The translations under genes were made by a program, and so were the position numbers. Positions 43,199 through 51,229 of a stretch of 64,000 nucleotides of DNA are shown here, piece after piece (positions within the stretch are counted from its first letter, which is position 1; each line of letters opens with the position of its first letter). The stretch spans positions 1 to 64,000 of the forward strand of contig CAIXFN010000002.1 in the NCBI GenBank assembly GCA_903918755.1. Direction: 5' to 3'. Source of the stretch: an uncultured Pedosphaera sp. (lineage in GTDB: Bacteria; Verrucomicrobiota; Verrucomicrobiia; Limisphaerales; Pedosphaeraceae). The notes beneath the pieces were generated by a model that saw only the letters and a program-made list of their open reading frames with translations, was not told the DNA's origin and searched no databases.

Positions 43199-45034
43199 TC
43201 AGTGTTTTCCCAAAAACCGCAAGACATTGCGGCGGGCCAGGGCCATGACCGTGCCCTGCGGATTCACGCCGGGAGCACCCGGCAACAGGCTGGCATCCGC
43301 CACCCAGAGATTCCGCAAACCCCGCACGTGCCCAAACGAATCAGTCGCGCACTGGGCTGGATTCTCACCCATCGGGCAGGAAGAGAAAAGATGAATGGTC
43401 ATGAGATTGCCCTGTCCCTCGGGTAAGGAAGATGGCAAGTCGCGCAAGTCTGCTTCACGGCGGATTGGACGACTACCGGACACCGCAGGAAACACCGCCG
43501 TGGCACCACCCGCGAACAGGGCCGCGCCCAGCTTGCCCAATCCGTCGGCGAGATCCCGGCGATCCGCGGCGGTGATGCCGTAGCGCACGAGGGGATCGCG
43601 GCGTCCGGGTATCGGGCGGACGGTGCCGCCGCCGGTGCCAGTGATCATGGCATAATAGGCCGCGAGATGGGGCCATTGCGCTGGCAAAGTACGACTGGCG
43701 CCCGGATGATCAAGCAGGGCCAGCGCGAGGTACGCCGGACTGCTCACCGAACAACCGAAGCCCAGGCGGGGCGAGAATTCCTTGACCTGATGGGACGGAA
43801 CACCGAGGTCAGGCCCATTGACCGCGTCGGGGAATTCCGCCACCAACTTGACGGTGGGATGAACCCGGAGGGAATTGCCGACATTGTCCGTGATGCCGCT
43901 CCGGCGGAGCAGGGCGGGGGTCTGGACGGCGCCGCCGCACACGAAGAGCTTCTCCGCGAAGAGGCGGCCAAGACCGGATTCCGGATGCGTGTAATCCAGG
44001 GTCCACCACGCGCCATCCTGCCGGATTTGGCGCACGGTGGTTCGCGGCAGCAAGCGTCCGCCCGCGCGCAGAAAGCGGGGGATGTAGGTCTCGGTCATGG
44101 ATTGCCGCCGACCGGGTCCGGCTGGTTCCGCCCCGGCGGGGTAGCGGTACCAGCGAGGCACCTCGAAGGACTTCCAACCCAATTGGCCGGCGCCGGCATG
44201 CAGTTTTAGCGCGGCGGCGGGATTTGGCCCCGGTCGGAGGGAAACGGAGAGTTCGCGTTCCACGGCGGCAAAGTGCGGGAGCATTTCCCGCTCGGAGAGT
44301 TCGGCCACCTGAAAATCGGCGCGCCATTGGTCGAGGATTTCCGGCGGCGTGCGGTGGTACAAACCGCTGTTGATTTCGCTGCCACCCCCGACACAACGGC
44401 CTTCGACGTAGGCGATCTTGTCGGTACCCAAGGCCACGGTCTGGCCGCCGTTGCGATATTTTTGCACCATTTCGATGCGCGAGAACGGTTCGCACGAATC
44501 GAGCGGCAGGTATGGTCCGGCTTCGAGGAGCAGGACATCGTGGCCGGCTTCGGCCAGGTAACAGGCAGTGAGGGCGCCGCCGGGACCGGAGCCGAGAACC
44601 ACGATTTCCGAATCCGGATTGGCGGGTGGCTGGGATAAGATCGCGGATGGGGGCGGCGGACGCGGCGAGGAAACGGACGGGCGACTAAAGAGCGCCAGCA
44701 GCGTGAGGCTTTCGAAGTAGCGGATGAAATCGCGTTGAAAACTGGCGGGGGAGCCCCGCCAGGCGGCAATCTGGCGTTGCCGGTTTTCCGGGGGTTGCGC
44801 ATGGAAGGGTTTGCCCCCGGACCGACAACCAAACAGATCAAAGGCGAGGGCGGCAGCCGTCATGGGGCCGCCCAGGTAATCCGGCAGGCGCGCGTGTTGC
44901 TCCAAGACGAACCGGGTCAGGTCATTGTAAGGCGGGGCATAGGCGGAATCGCCCGGCGGCGCGTGCACACTGGCGAGAGACCAAACGAGCGCGGAGGCGG
45001 TCGCGGAGAAGGGTGAAGCCAGGAGCGAAATCAT
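43199..45034 (-). CDS. GMC-type FAD-dependent oxidoreductase
   Basis: The protein has 611 residues. An N-terminal helical segment of about 140 residues precedes the FAD-binding Rossmann motif IVVLGSGPGGALTACYLAEAGHDVLLLEAG (about 143-172). The GMC middle has KIAYVEGRCVGGGSEINSGLYHRTPP, and the C-terminal HLFSSCPMGENPAQCATDSFGHVRGLRNLWVADASLLPGAPGVNPQGTVMALA carries the substrate-side His/Asn region. It oxidises an alcohol to a ketone or aldehyde with FAD. Its operon partners (two SDRs, UbiA) suggest a polyprenyl- or ring-type lipid. Gap to the UbiA gene is 14 bp. Confidence 0.9.
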   Translation of the reverse strand: MISLLASPFSATASALVWSLASVHAPPGDSAYAPPYNDLTRFVLEQHARLPDYLGGPMTAAALAFDLFGCRSGGKPFHAQPPENRQRQIAAWRGSPASFQRDFIRYFESLTLLALFSRPSVSSPRPPPPSAILSQPPANPDSEIVVLGSGPGGALTACYLAEAGHDVLLLEAGPYLPLDSCEPFSRIEMVQKYRNGGQTVALGTDKIAYVEGRCVGGGSEINSGLYHRTPPEILDQWRADFQVAELSEREMLPHFAAVERELSVSLRPGPNPAAALKLHAGAGQLGWKSFEVPRWYRYPAGAEPAGPGRRQSMTETYIPRFLRAGGRLLPRTTVRQIRQDGAWWTLDYTHPESGLGRLFAEKLFVCGGAVQTPALLRRSGITDNVGNSLRVHPTVKLVAEFPDAVNGPDLGVPSHQVKEFSPRLGFGCSVSSPAYLALALLDHPGASRTLPAQWPHLAAYYAMITGTGGGTVRPIPGRRDPLVRYGITAADRRDLADGLGKLGAALFAGGATAVFPAVSGSRPIRREADLRDLPSSLPEGQGNLMTIHLFSSCPMGENPAQCATDSFGHVRGLRNLWVADASLLPGAPGVNPQGTVMALARRNVLRFLGKH

Positions 45035-45048
45035 GCGCCAGACCTCGC

Positions 45049-46521
45049 TTACCAGTGGGTCGCCAGCCAGAGGATGGCCAGCGTGGCGCCGCCGATGGCG
45101 TAGCTCACGGCGTCCCGGAGCGCGAACACAATGGGGTCATCATGGACGAGACCGCGATGGGCCAGAAGCCAGACGCGGCTGATCCAATACAGTAGGAGCG
45201 GACAAACCGCCAGGAGCAGGATCGGGGAATGATAGAGGCCGGCGACTTCCGGGCTGTGGACATAGAGCGCCAGGACCAGAACCGCCAGTCCGCCATTCAC
45301 GATGCCGAGGGTGGCCAGGAATTCGAGGTCGCGGGCGGAATAGCCGCGGCCGCGGGCGTCCTGTTCCTTGTCCGCGCGCAAGGTCCGCAGCTCGGTGAAG
45401 CGTTTCACCAAAGCTAGGCTGAGAAACAGAAACATCGAAAAAGCCAGCAGCCAGGGCGAGTATTTTATCCCGGTGGCGGCGTGACCGGCAATCAGGCGCA
45501 TGGTGTAGAGCACCGCCAGAAAGAAAACATCCACCAGCGCCAGTTGCTTCAGGCGGAGGGAGTAAGCCGTGGTCAAAACAAAATAGCCGCCGAGCACCAG
45601 GAGGAACGGGGGTGGCAGGAGGAGGGCCAGCACAATGCTTAGGCAGAAACAACCCAGAGCCAACCCAAAGCCGACGGGGACGCTGAGCGTTCCCGCGGCC
45701 AGGGGACGGGCACGTTTTGAAGGGTGGTGGCGATCCGCTTCCATGTCCAGCAGGTCATTGAGCCCATAAACCGCCGAGGCGGCCAGGCTGAAGGCCGCAA
45801 AGGCGAGTAAGGCATTGGCCAGCAGCGCGGACGGGACCAACTGATGGGACGTCAGCAGGGGAACCAGGATGATGAGATTCTTGACCCATTGATGGGGGCG
45901 CAGGGCGCCGATCAAAGCCGCGAGGAGCCGCCGGGGTTCATTGAAGACGTGGCTCACTTCGGTCAACTTCCGGGCGCGTTGAGCAAGGCGTTCGTCCGCA
46001 TTCACCACCAGGGCGCGCCGGGAGCCCTGCCAGACGGGCAGGTCCACGGTGGAGTTGCCGGCGTAGTCAAAGCCCCGGGGTCCCAAGCGCTCCGTGAGGT
46101 GCCGGACTTTGTTGTGGCCGCGGAGATTCGTGGTGCCGTCGCTGGCGACCACGTCCGCAAAGAGGCCGATATGGCGGGCCACCGGTTCGGCGAGGCGGCG
46201 GTCGGCAGCGGTGGCCAGGATCAGGGTGCGGCCGGCGCGATGCTCCGTGCGGAGGTAAGCGAGGAAAGGCTGGTGGTAGGGGAGGACCGCCACATCCAAC
46301 TCGACCCGGGCGGCAATTTCCCGCTTGAGATTGGCCCGGCCACGCGACCACCAGAAAGGGATCGCGAGCGCTTGCAGGGGCCGGCGCTTGACCAACTGCA
46401 CGAGGGATTCCCAGAGGACATCCGTGCGGATCAGGGTGCCGTCCAAGTCCACGCAAAGGGGAACGGAATCCGCGGGCGGGCGGGTTATTTCGGCGGGCCG
46501 ATTGGAATCTTTTTCAAGCAA
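45049..46521 (-). CDS. HAD-phosphatase and UbiA-family prenyltransferase fusion
   Basis: The protein has 490 residues from a TTG at 46521, the only in-frame start that keeps a short lead before the HAD motif; other starts cannot be excluded. The N-terminal HAD part has CVDLDGTLIRTDVLWESLV and, later, FDYAGNSTVDLPVW. The C-terminal half is a polytopic UbiA domain with the first aspartate motif NDLLDMEADRHHPSKRARPLAAG (about residue 255) and YSLRLKQLALVDVFFLAVLYTMRL. This resembles the decaprenylphosphoryl-phosphoribose synthase branch. It would transfer a polyprenyl chain and dephosphorylate the product in the inner membrane. It is the first gene of the operon. Confidence 0.88.
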   Translation of the reverse strand: MLEKDSNRPAEITRPPADSVPLCVDLDGTLIRTDVLWESLVQLVKRRPLQALAIPFWWSRGRANLKREIAARVELDVAVLPYHQPFLAYLRTEHRAGRTLILATAADRRLAEPVARHIGLFADVVASDGTTNLRGHNKVRHLTERLGPRGFDYAGNSTVDLPVWQGSRRALVVNADERLAQRARKLTEVSHVFNEPRRLLAALIGALRPHQWVKNLIILVPLLTSHQLVPSALLANALLAFAAFSLAASAVYGLNDLLDMEADRHHPSKRARPLAAGTLSVPVGFGLALGCFCLSIVLALLLPPPFLLVLGGYFVLTTAYSLRLKQLALVDVFFLAVLYTMRLIAGHAATGIKYSPWLLAFSMFLFLSLALVKRFTELRTLRADKEQDARGRGYSARDLEFLATLGIVNGGLAVLVLALYVHSPEVAGLYHSPILLLAVCPLLLYWISRVWLLAHRGLVHDDPIVFALRDAVSYAIGGATLAILWLATHW

Positions 46522-46590
46522 CCGGGTTAGGCTAGTCGAGGGGGTTGGCGATTGACAAGCGCTTAGGTTTTGGCCAGTTTGCCGCGCAAC

Positions 46591-48177
46591 ATGAACCTCA
46601 AGCGACCGGGTCTGATATTCCTGCTGGTGTTCGGTTGGAAGGTCGCGCTGTTCCTGCTTTCCACCCAGCCGGTGCCCGCCAACGACGCATTTTTTTATGA
46701 TGGCGCGGTGGTGAACCGGCTGTTGAATGGTGGCTACTTCAACCCCTCGCTGGCCGCGGCACTGCCGATTTCCGGCACGGAAGTCTTTTGCGCGTATCCG
46801 CCGCTGCACCAGGCGGTGCTGCTGGGCTGGATGGCGGTGTTCGGCGTCTCGTCCTGGACCGCAATGACCTTTCATCTGACCCTGGTGGGGGTTTATCTGC
46901 TGTTGTTGTGGGCGATTTTTCGGCGGCTGGGAACCCCGGCCTGGGCGGTGGGCATGGCGGGGATTTATGGCATCCTGCTGACCTTTCATGACCGGCCGGA
47001 CACGCTGGGACATACCCTCGGAATGGCGGCGGTGTATGCCGGGGTGCGCTGGTTACAAGGCGTGACGCGGGGGAGCTCCGGGACGGGATGGATCGCGGCG
47101 ATGGTTGCGGCGGTGGTGCTTTGCTTTTGTACCAGCCTGCAAATCGGGGCGATCTATTTCCTGCTGGTGTGGGTGTTGGTTGTCGGGGCGACGTTCACGG
47201 GTTGGACCCGGTTTCCGACGGTGGCCATGGCCGGGTTGACACTGGCGCCGGTAGCCTTGGTGGCGCTGGTTAAATTTGGCTATCCCCATTTGTGGACCGG
47301 ATTTTTGGAACATGCCCGGCAGACGCCGAGCTTCACCGGACTGCGGATGCCTTACGGGCCGGAAATTCTCAAGGTGGTGCGGACAGCGCCGGGTGTGATC
47401 GTGGTGGCGGCGCTGCTGCCTCTGGCTTTATGGCGGCAGGGGGTGGCCTTCAGGGATCGAGCGGCCGGGCGGGGAGGGGACGGTGGTATGGTGCCGGTGC
47501 ATGAATTGCTGGCGATGGCCACCCTGCTCGCGGGCTTGGCGGTCGTGCTGGCGTGCCTCTTCGTGCTGACCGCCAACACGGTGGCGATCGCGAATTACCT
47601 GCAACCGCTGCTGGTGGGTTGTTTCCTAGGGATGCTGGCGAGGGAGCGAGCGGTGGCCGCGCCGGGTGGGAGGTTTGGCTTTCGCCTGGCATTGGGATGC
47701 CTGTTGGTGGGGGCGGCCCTGGGTTCGGTCCGCGCCGTGGGCATGACCACGTGGGGATTGGCCTGTGCGTGGGATGTCAATTATGCCCAGGCCATTCACC
47801 GGGTGGACACCGAATTAAGCGCGCTGCCGTCGGGGAGTGTCGTGGTGCTTTCCTCCGCGTTTTTGTATGAAGCGGCGCGCCATCCCAATGTGCGCTGGCT
47901 GCATTCCGACTGGCTGGTACGCGCCGATCCCAACGCCGTGGATCCGGATCTCAAAGGCTTGCGGCATTTTCGTCCCCGCCGGGTGATCGTGAGCCAGTTT
48001 GATTACTACCGGCGCTACGGGGCGGTGCTGGACAAATTGCGAATGGATCCCGGGGTGGCGGCGGTGAAAGTAGACAATATGGCGCACCGGCGTCCCCCGG
48101 ATGCCTATCCGTCTTTGCAGCGGGTGGTGCAGCATATTTCCTGGGCGCCGGTGGTCGTGGAAATCGACTGGCGCTAA
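46591..48177 (+). CDS. Polytopic membrane protein, probable lipid-linked glycosyltransferase (GT39/GT87-like)
   Basis: The protein has 528 residues from the ATG at 46591 with about ten to twelve membrane helices. After the first helix an acidic loop NDAFFYDGAVVNRLLNGGYFNP occurs, typical of GT-C transferases that use a lipid-linked sugar. The helices include LVGVYLLLLWAIFRRL and VVLCFCTSLQIGAIYFLLVWVLVVGA. The C-terminal soluble part ends with RVIVSQFDYYRRYGAVLDKLRMDPGVAAV. The donor and acceptor are unknown. It is divergent from the HAD-UbiA gene (69 bp between starts), so the two may share a control region and a lipid-linked pathway. Confidence 0.7.
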   Translation: MNLKRPGLIFLLVFGWKVALFLLSTQPVPANDAFFYDGAVVNRLLNGGYFNPSLAAALPISGTEVFCAYPPLHQAVLLGWMAVFGVSSWTAMTFHLTLVGVYLLLLWAIFRRLGTPAWAVGMAGIYGILLTFHDRPDTLGHTLGMAAVYAGVRWLQGVTRGSSGTGWIAAMVAAVVLCFCTSLQIGAIYFLLVWVLVVGATFTGWTRFPTVAMAGLTLAPVALVALVKFGYPHLWTGFLEHARQTPSFTGLRMPYGPEILKVVRTAPGVIVVAALLPLALWRQGVAFRDRAAGRGGDGGMVPVHELLAMATLLAGLAVVLACLFVLTANTVAIANYLQPLLVGCFLGMLARERAVAAPGGRFGFRLALGCLLVGAALGSVRAVGMTTWGLACAWDVNYAQAIHRVDTELSALPSGSVVVLSSAFLYEAARHPNVRWLHSDWLVRADPNAVDPDLKGLRHFRPRRVIVSQFDYYRRYGAVLDKLRMDPGVAAVKVDNMAHRRPPDAYPSLQRVVQHISWAPVVVEIDWR

Positions 48178-48187
48178 CGGGGTGGAA

Positions 48188-49111
48188 TTAGAAGCGTTCG
48201 CGGGCCGCCGCGACGTCGCGGGCGATCTGTTCCCGCAACGCGGCCAGGGAGGGGAATTTCTGTTCGTCGCGCAATTTTTCCAGGAAGACCAACTCCATTT
48301 CCTCGCCGTACAAGTAGCCGTTAAAATCGAGCAGGTGGGCCTCCACGCGCAGTTGCGGCACGGGATTGTTCAGGGTGGGGCGGAGTCCCAGGTTCACCAC
48401 GGCAGGCTGCGTCTCGCCCCGGAAACGGGCGTGGGCCGCGTAAACCCCGTGCGGAGGCAGGACCAGGCCGGTGACATCGAGGTTGGCGGTCGGAAAGCCG
48501 ATCTGGCGGCCCAATTGATCACCGGCGACGACCGGGCCGATGAGGGAGTAACTGCGCCCCAGCATCTGGGTGGCGGCATCGAGTTCACCCGCGCGAATGG
48601 TTTCGCGGATGCGGGTACTGCTGACGATCTTGCCATCCAGCGAAACCGCCGCCAGGCCATGTACCGTGAACTTTAGTTCCGCGCCGAGGGTGCGGAGCAA
48701 CGCCACATTCCCCGTGCGCTTGTGGCCAAAGGTGAAAGCGCTGCCCACGCATAGGCTCTGGAGTTGACCCAACTCCCGGGCGAGGCCGCGCACGAACGCC
48801 TCGCCGGGTTGCTGGCTGAATTCCCGGTCAAAATGGATTAGTAACAAGGCATCGGCGCCGAGGGAGCCGATGACGCGCAATTTTTGGGAGAGCGGGTAGA
48901 TCAGGTCGGGGGCGCGCTGCGGGGCGACGATGGTATTGGCGTGCTGGTCGAACGTCACGACCACGGAGACCGCGTTATGCTGGCGGGCATCCGCCACGGT
49001 CTGGCGGATGATTTGCTGGTGACCGAGATGAACGCCGTCAAAGAAGCCGATCGCCAGGCAGACTTTGCGCCCGGCGGGCGACAATTCGCTGGCGGTGCGG
49101 AGGACGCGCAT
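48188..49111 (-). CDS. ribF: Bifunctional riboflavin kinase / FAD synthetase
   Basis: The protein has 307 residues. The N-terminal FAD synthetase half has the nucleotidyltransferase motif IGFFDGVHLGHQQIIRQTV, ISSTR-like SSTRIRETI and the linker. The C-terminal riboflavin kinase half shows GRQIGFPTANLDVTGLVLPPHGVYAA and the following RVEAHLLDFNGYLYGEEMELVFLEKLR. It makes FMN and FAD from riboflavin with ATP. It is the last gene of the nusA-infB-rbfA-nrnA-truB-ribF operon, 12 bp after truB. No FMN riboswitch is seen ahead of it. Confidence 0.95.
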   Translation of the reverse strand: MRVLRTASELSPAGRKVCLAIGFFDGVHLGHQQIIRQTVADARQHNAVSVVVTFDQHANTIVAPQRAPDLIYPLSQKLRVIGSLGADALLLIHFDREFSQQPGEAFVRGLARELGQLQSLCVGSAFTFGHKRTGNVALLRTLGAELKFTVHGLAAVSLDGKIVSSTRIRETIRAGELDAATQMLGRSYSLIGPVVAGDQLGRQIGFPTANLDVTGLVLPPHGVYAAHARFRGETQPAVVNLGLRPTLNNPVPQLRVEAHLLDFNGYLYGEEMELVFLEKLRDEQKFPSLAALREQIARDVAAARERF

Positions 49112-49123
49112 ATCGCGGGGAGC

Positions 49124-49831
49124 TTACACGAGCTTGAGAAACGGAATCACGCGTTTTTCGAATTCCGCATTGCTCAATTTCAAAACCTCCTCGAACTGGA
49201 TGGCATTGGCGACATCAAACTTGCCGGAAACCACGCGGCGCAGGGTGGCCAGGTGGGCGCCGCAGCCGAGCTTTTCCCCGAGGTCATGGGCGAGGCTCCG
49301 CACGTAGGTGCCTTTGGTGCAGGCGACGCGGAAACGGCCGATGGGTTCCTGGTAATCCGAGAACCGGAAATTGTAAACATGGATGAGGCGCGGATCGCGG
49401 GCCACTTCGATGCCCTTGCGCGCGAGCTTGTAAAGCGGCACGCCGCCCTTTTTGATCGCGGAAACCATGGGGGGCATTTGCATCTGATCGCCCACGAAGC
49501 CGGCCGCGAGTTCGTTCAATTCGGCGAGGGTGGTGGGGGGCACGGGGAGGGAGGCCACCAATTCGCCATCCGCATCGTAACTGTCCGTGGTCTCGCCAAA
49601 TTTGATGGTGCCCTCGTAGATCTTGTCCGAGGACATCAGTTTTTCGGACAACTTGGTGCCGCGACCGACCACAATCAGGAGCAGACCGGTGGCGTTTGGA
49701 TCCAGGGTGCCACAATGGCCGACCTTCTTGATCTGGAATTGCCGGCGGATCGCGTCCACCACATCGTGGGAGGTGGGACCAGCGGGCTTATCGATCAGCA
49801 GGGCGCCATCCAGAGTGTCAAATTCGTGCAT
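49124..49831 (-). CDS. truB: tRNA pseudouridine(55) synthase
   Basis: The protein has 235 residues from the ATG at 49831; the longer open frame upstream runs antisense over nrnA and is not used. The start GALLIDKPAGPTSHDVVDAIRRQFQIKKVGHCGTLDPNATGLL contains the catalytic D44. GTIKFGETTDSYDADGEL and KGTYVRSLAHDLGEKLGCGAHLATLRRVVSGKF are the other family motifs. It converts U55 of tRNA to pseudouridine. At 235 residues it is a short version, lacking the C-terminal PUA domain. It lies 47 bp after nrnA in the same operon. Confidence 0.94.
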   Translation of the reverse strand: MHEFDTLDGALLIDKPAGPTSHDVVDAIRRQFQIKKVGHCGTLDPNATGLLLIVVGRGTKLSEKLMSSDKIYEGTIKFGETTDSYDADGELVASLPVPPTTLAELNELAAGFVGDQMQMPPMVSAIKKGGVPLYKLARKGIEVARDPRLIHVYNFRFSDYQEPIGRFRVACTKGTYVRSLAHDLGEKLGCGAHLATLRRVVSGKFDVANAIQFEEVLKLSNAEFEKRVIPFLKLV

Positions 49832-49878
49832 AGAAAAGGGGGACAAAAAGGGTTGCGGGCGTTGGTGGCCCGGAGAGA

Positions 49879-50862
49879 TCAGCGGGCGGCGTCCAGGGCT
49901 TTTTTGATGGCCTGGATGACGCGGCGTTGAACGGAGAGGGGTTTGCCCGCCGGGCGGGCGCCGGCCGCGGCGATGTGGCCGCCGCCGCCAAATTGGGCGG
50001 CGATTTCGTTCACGTTGATTTTGGCGCTTTTGGAGCGGAGGCTGATGCGGGTGGATTCCGGTCCCATCTCCTCGAAGACGCAAGCCACCACGACGGGTTC
50101 AATAGCCCGGATATGGTCGATGAGCCCTTCGGAATCGTCGGTGGAGGCGCCGGTGCGGTCAAAATCCGCCTTCTTCAACCAGAAATAGGCAATCTGGTTG
50201 TTATGGACGAGGCGGAAATGATTGTAAACGTGCTGGAGCAGGCGGACCCGGGACAGGGGAAAAGATTGGTAAACCTCGTCGCAAATCTGGGCGAGATTGG
50301 CGCCGCGTTTAACCAGTTCGCCGGCCACATTGTAGGTGCTGGGCCGGGTGCTCGGGAACTGGAAGGAGCCGGTGTCCGTGGAGACGGCGGTAAACAGGCA
50401 ATCGGCGATGGCGGGGGTAATCGGCCATTTGGCGGCTTGCAGCAGTTTGAAGATGAGTTCGCCGGTAGAGGCTTCCTTGGCGGAAACCCAATTGAGATCC
50501 GCGTAGCGGGTGTTGCTCGCGTGATGATCAATGTTGATGAACTGCGTACGGTTTCCGATGCAGGCACCGACCTTGCCGAGGCGTTCGAAGCTGGCCGCGT
50601 CCGTGGCGATCACGCAATCGAATTTCCGGTCCTTTTGGGGGCGTTGAACGAGGCGATCAGGATCCAGAAAGGCCAGTTTCTTGGGCACCGAATCTTCATT
50701 CCAGACGGTCACCTCTTTGCCTTGATCGCGCAAAGCCATGGCCAAACCGACCTGCGAACCGATGCAGTCGCCATCGGGGCGGATGTGACCAACCACACAA
50801 ATGGTGTGGTGGGGTTCGAGAGCGGAGATGATGCGGTCAATTATCTTCGGGTGGGACTTCAT
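49879..50862 (-). CDS. DHH-family oligoribonuclease/pAp phosphatase, NrnA type
   Basis: The protein has 327 residues from the ATG at 50862, which overlaps the 3' end of rbfA by 26 bp. The DHH motifs are VVGHIRPDGDCIGSQVGLAMAL, VIATDAASFERLG, FINIDHHASNTRYADLNWV, ISTDT-like AVSTDTGSFQF, and the DHHA1 end QFGGGGHIAAAGARPAG. NrnA degrades short RNA oligomers and hydrolyses 3'-phosphoadenosine 5'-phosphate, with Mn. Its place between rbfA and truB is conserved in many bacteria. Translational coupling to rbfA is likely. Confidence 0.9.
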   Translation of the reverse strand: MKSHPKIIDRIISALEPHHTICVVGHIRPDGDCIGSQVGLAMALRDQGKEVTVWNEDSVPKKLAFLDPDRLVQRPQKDRKFDCVIATDAASFERLGKVGACIGNRTQFINIDHHASNTRYADLNWVSAKEASTGELIFKLLQAAKWPITPAIADCLFTAVSTDTGSFQFPSTRPSTYNVAGELVKRGANLAQICDEVYQSFPLSRVRLLQHVYNHFRLVHNNQIAYFWLKKADFDRTGASTDDSEGLIDHIRAIEPVVVACVFEEMGPESTRISLRSKSAKINVNEIAAQFGGGGHIAAAGARPAGKPLSVQRRVIQAIKKALDAAR

Positions 50863-51211
50863 CGGCGGACGGGGACTGGTCGAGTTCCTCAATGATTTGG
50901 AGCACGCGGTTGCCGTGGACGATGGAGTCGTCCAGGATGAACCGCAAACTGGGGGTGTATTTGAGCACCACGGACTGGCCGAGGAGGGTCTGGAGGCGCT
51001 TGCGGTTGGAGTTCAGGAGCGAGAAACCCTTCTTGCGCTGCTCAGGAGTTCCGAGAATGCCGACGAACGCGGTGGCCGAGCGCAGGTCGCTGCCCATGGT
51101 GACTTCGTTGACCGTGATCAGGCCGTTTTCACCCACCGGCAATTCCCGGCGGATGACGTCACCCAATTCGCGCTTCAACAATTCGCGCACGCGTTGCAGG
51201 CGTAAGGACAT
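50837..51211 (-). CDS. rbfA: Ribosome-binding factor A
   Basis: The protein has 124 residues, the usual RbfA length. It begins MSLRLQRVRELLKRELGDVIRRELPVGENGLITVNEVTMGSDLRSATAFVGILG, with the KH-like fold, and ends KYTPSLRFILDDSIVHGNRVLQIIEEL. It helps mature the 30S subunit at the 16S rRNA 5' end. It lies 18 bp after infB and overlaps nrnA by 26 bp. The C-terminal tail (SADEVPPEDN) is acidic. Confidence 0.95.
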   Translation of the reverse strand: MSLRLQRVRELLKRELGDVIRRELPVGENGLITVNEVTMGSDLRSATAFVGILGTPEQRKKGFSLLNSNRKRLQTLLGQSVVLKYTPSLRFILDDSIVHGNRVLQIIEELDQSPSADEVPPEDN

Positions 51212-51229
51212 GGAAGAGTAGGCGGCGGA

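Noticed and set aside
46522-47013. N-terminal extension of the HAD-UbiA frame
   Set aside because: It is antisense to the membrane-protein gene at 46591-48177 and is basic and low in complexity.
49112-49123. FMN riboswitch before ribF
   Set aside because: The truB-ribF gap is 12 bp and no conserved FMN aptamer sequence is present.
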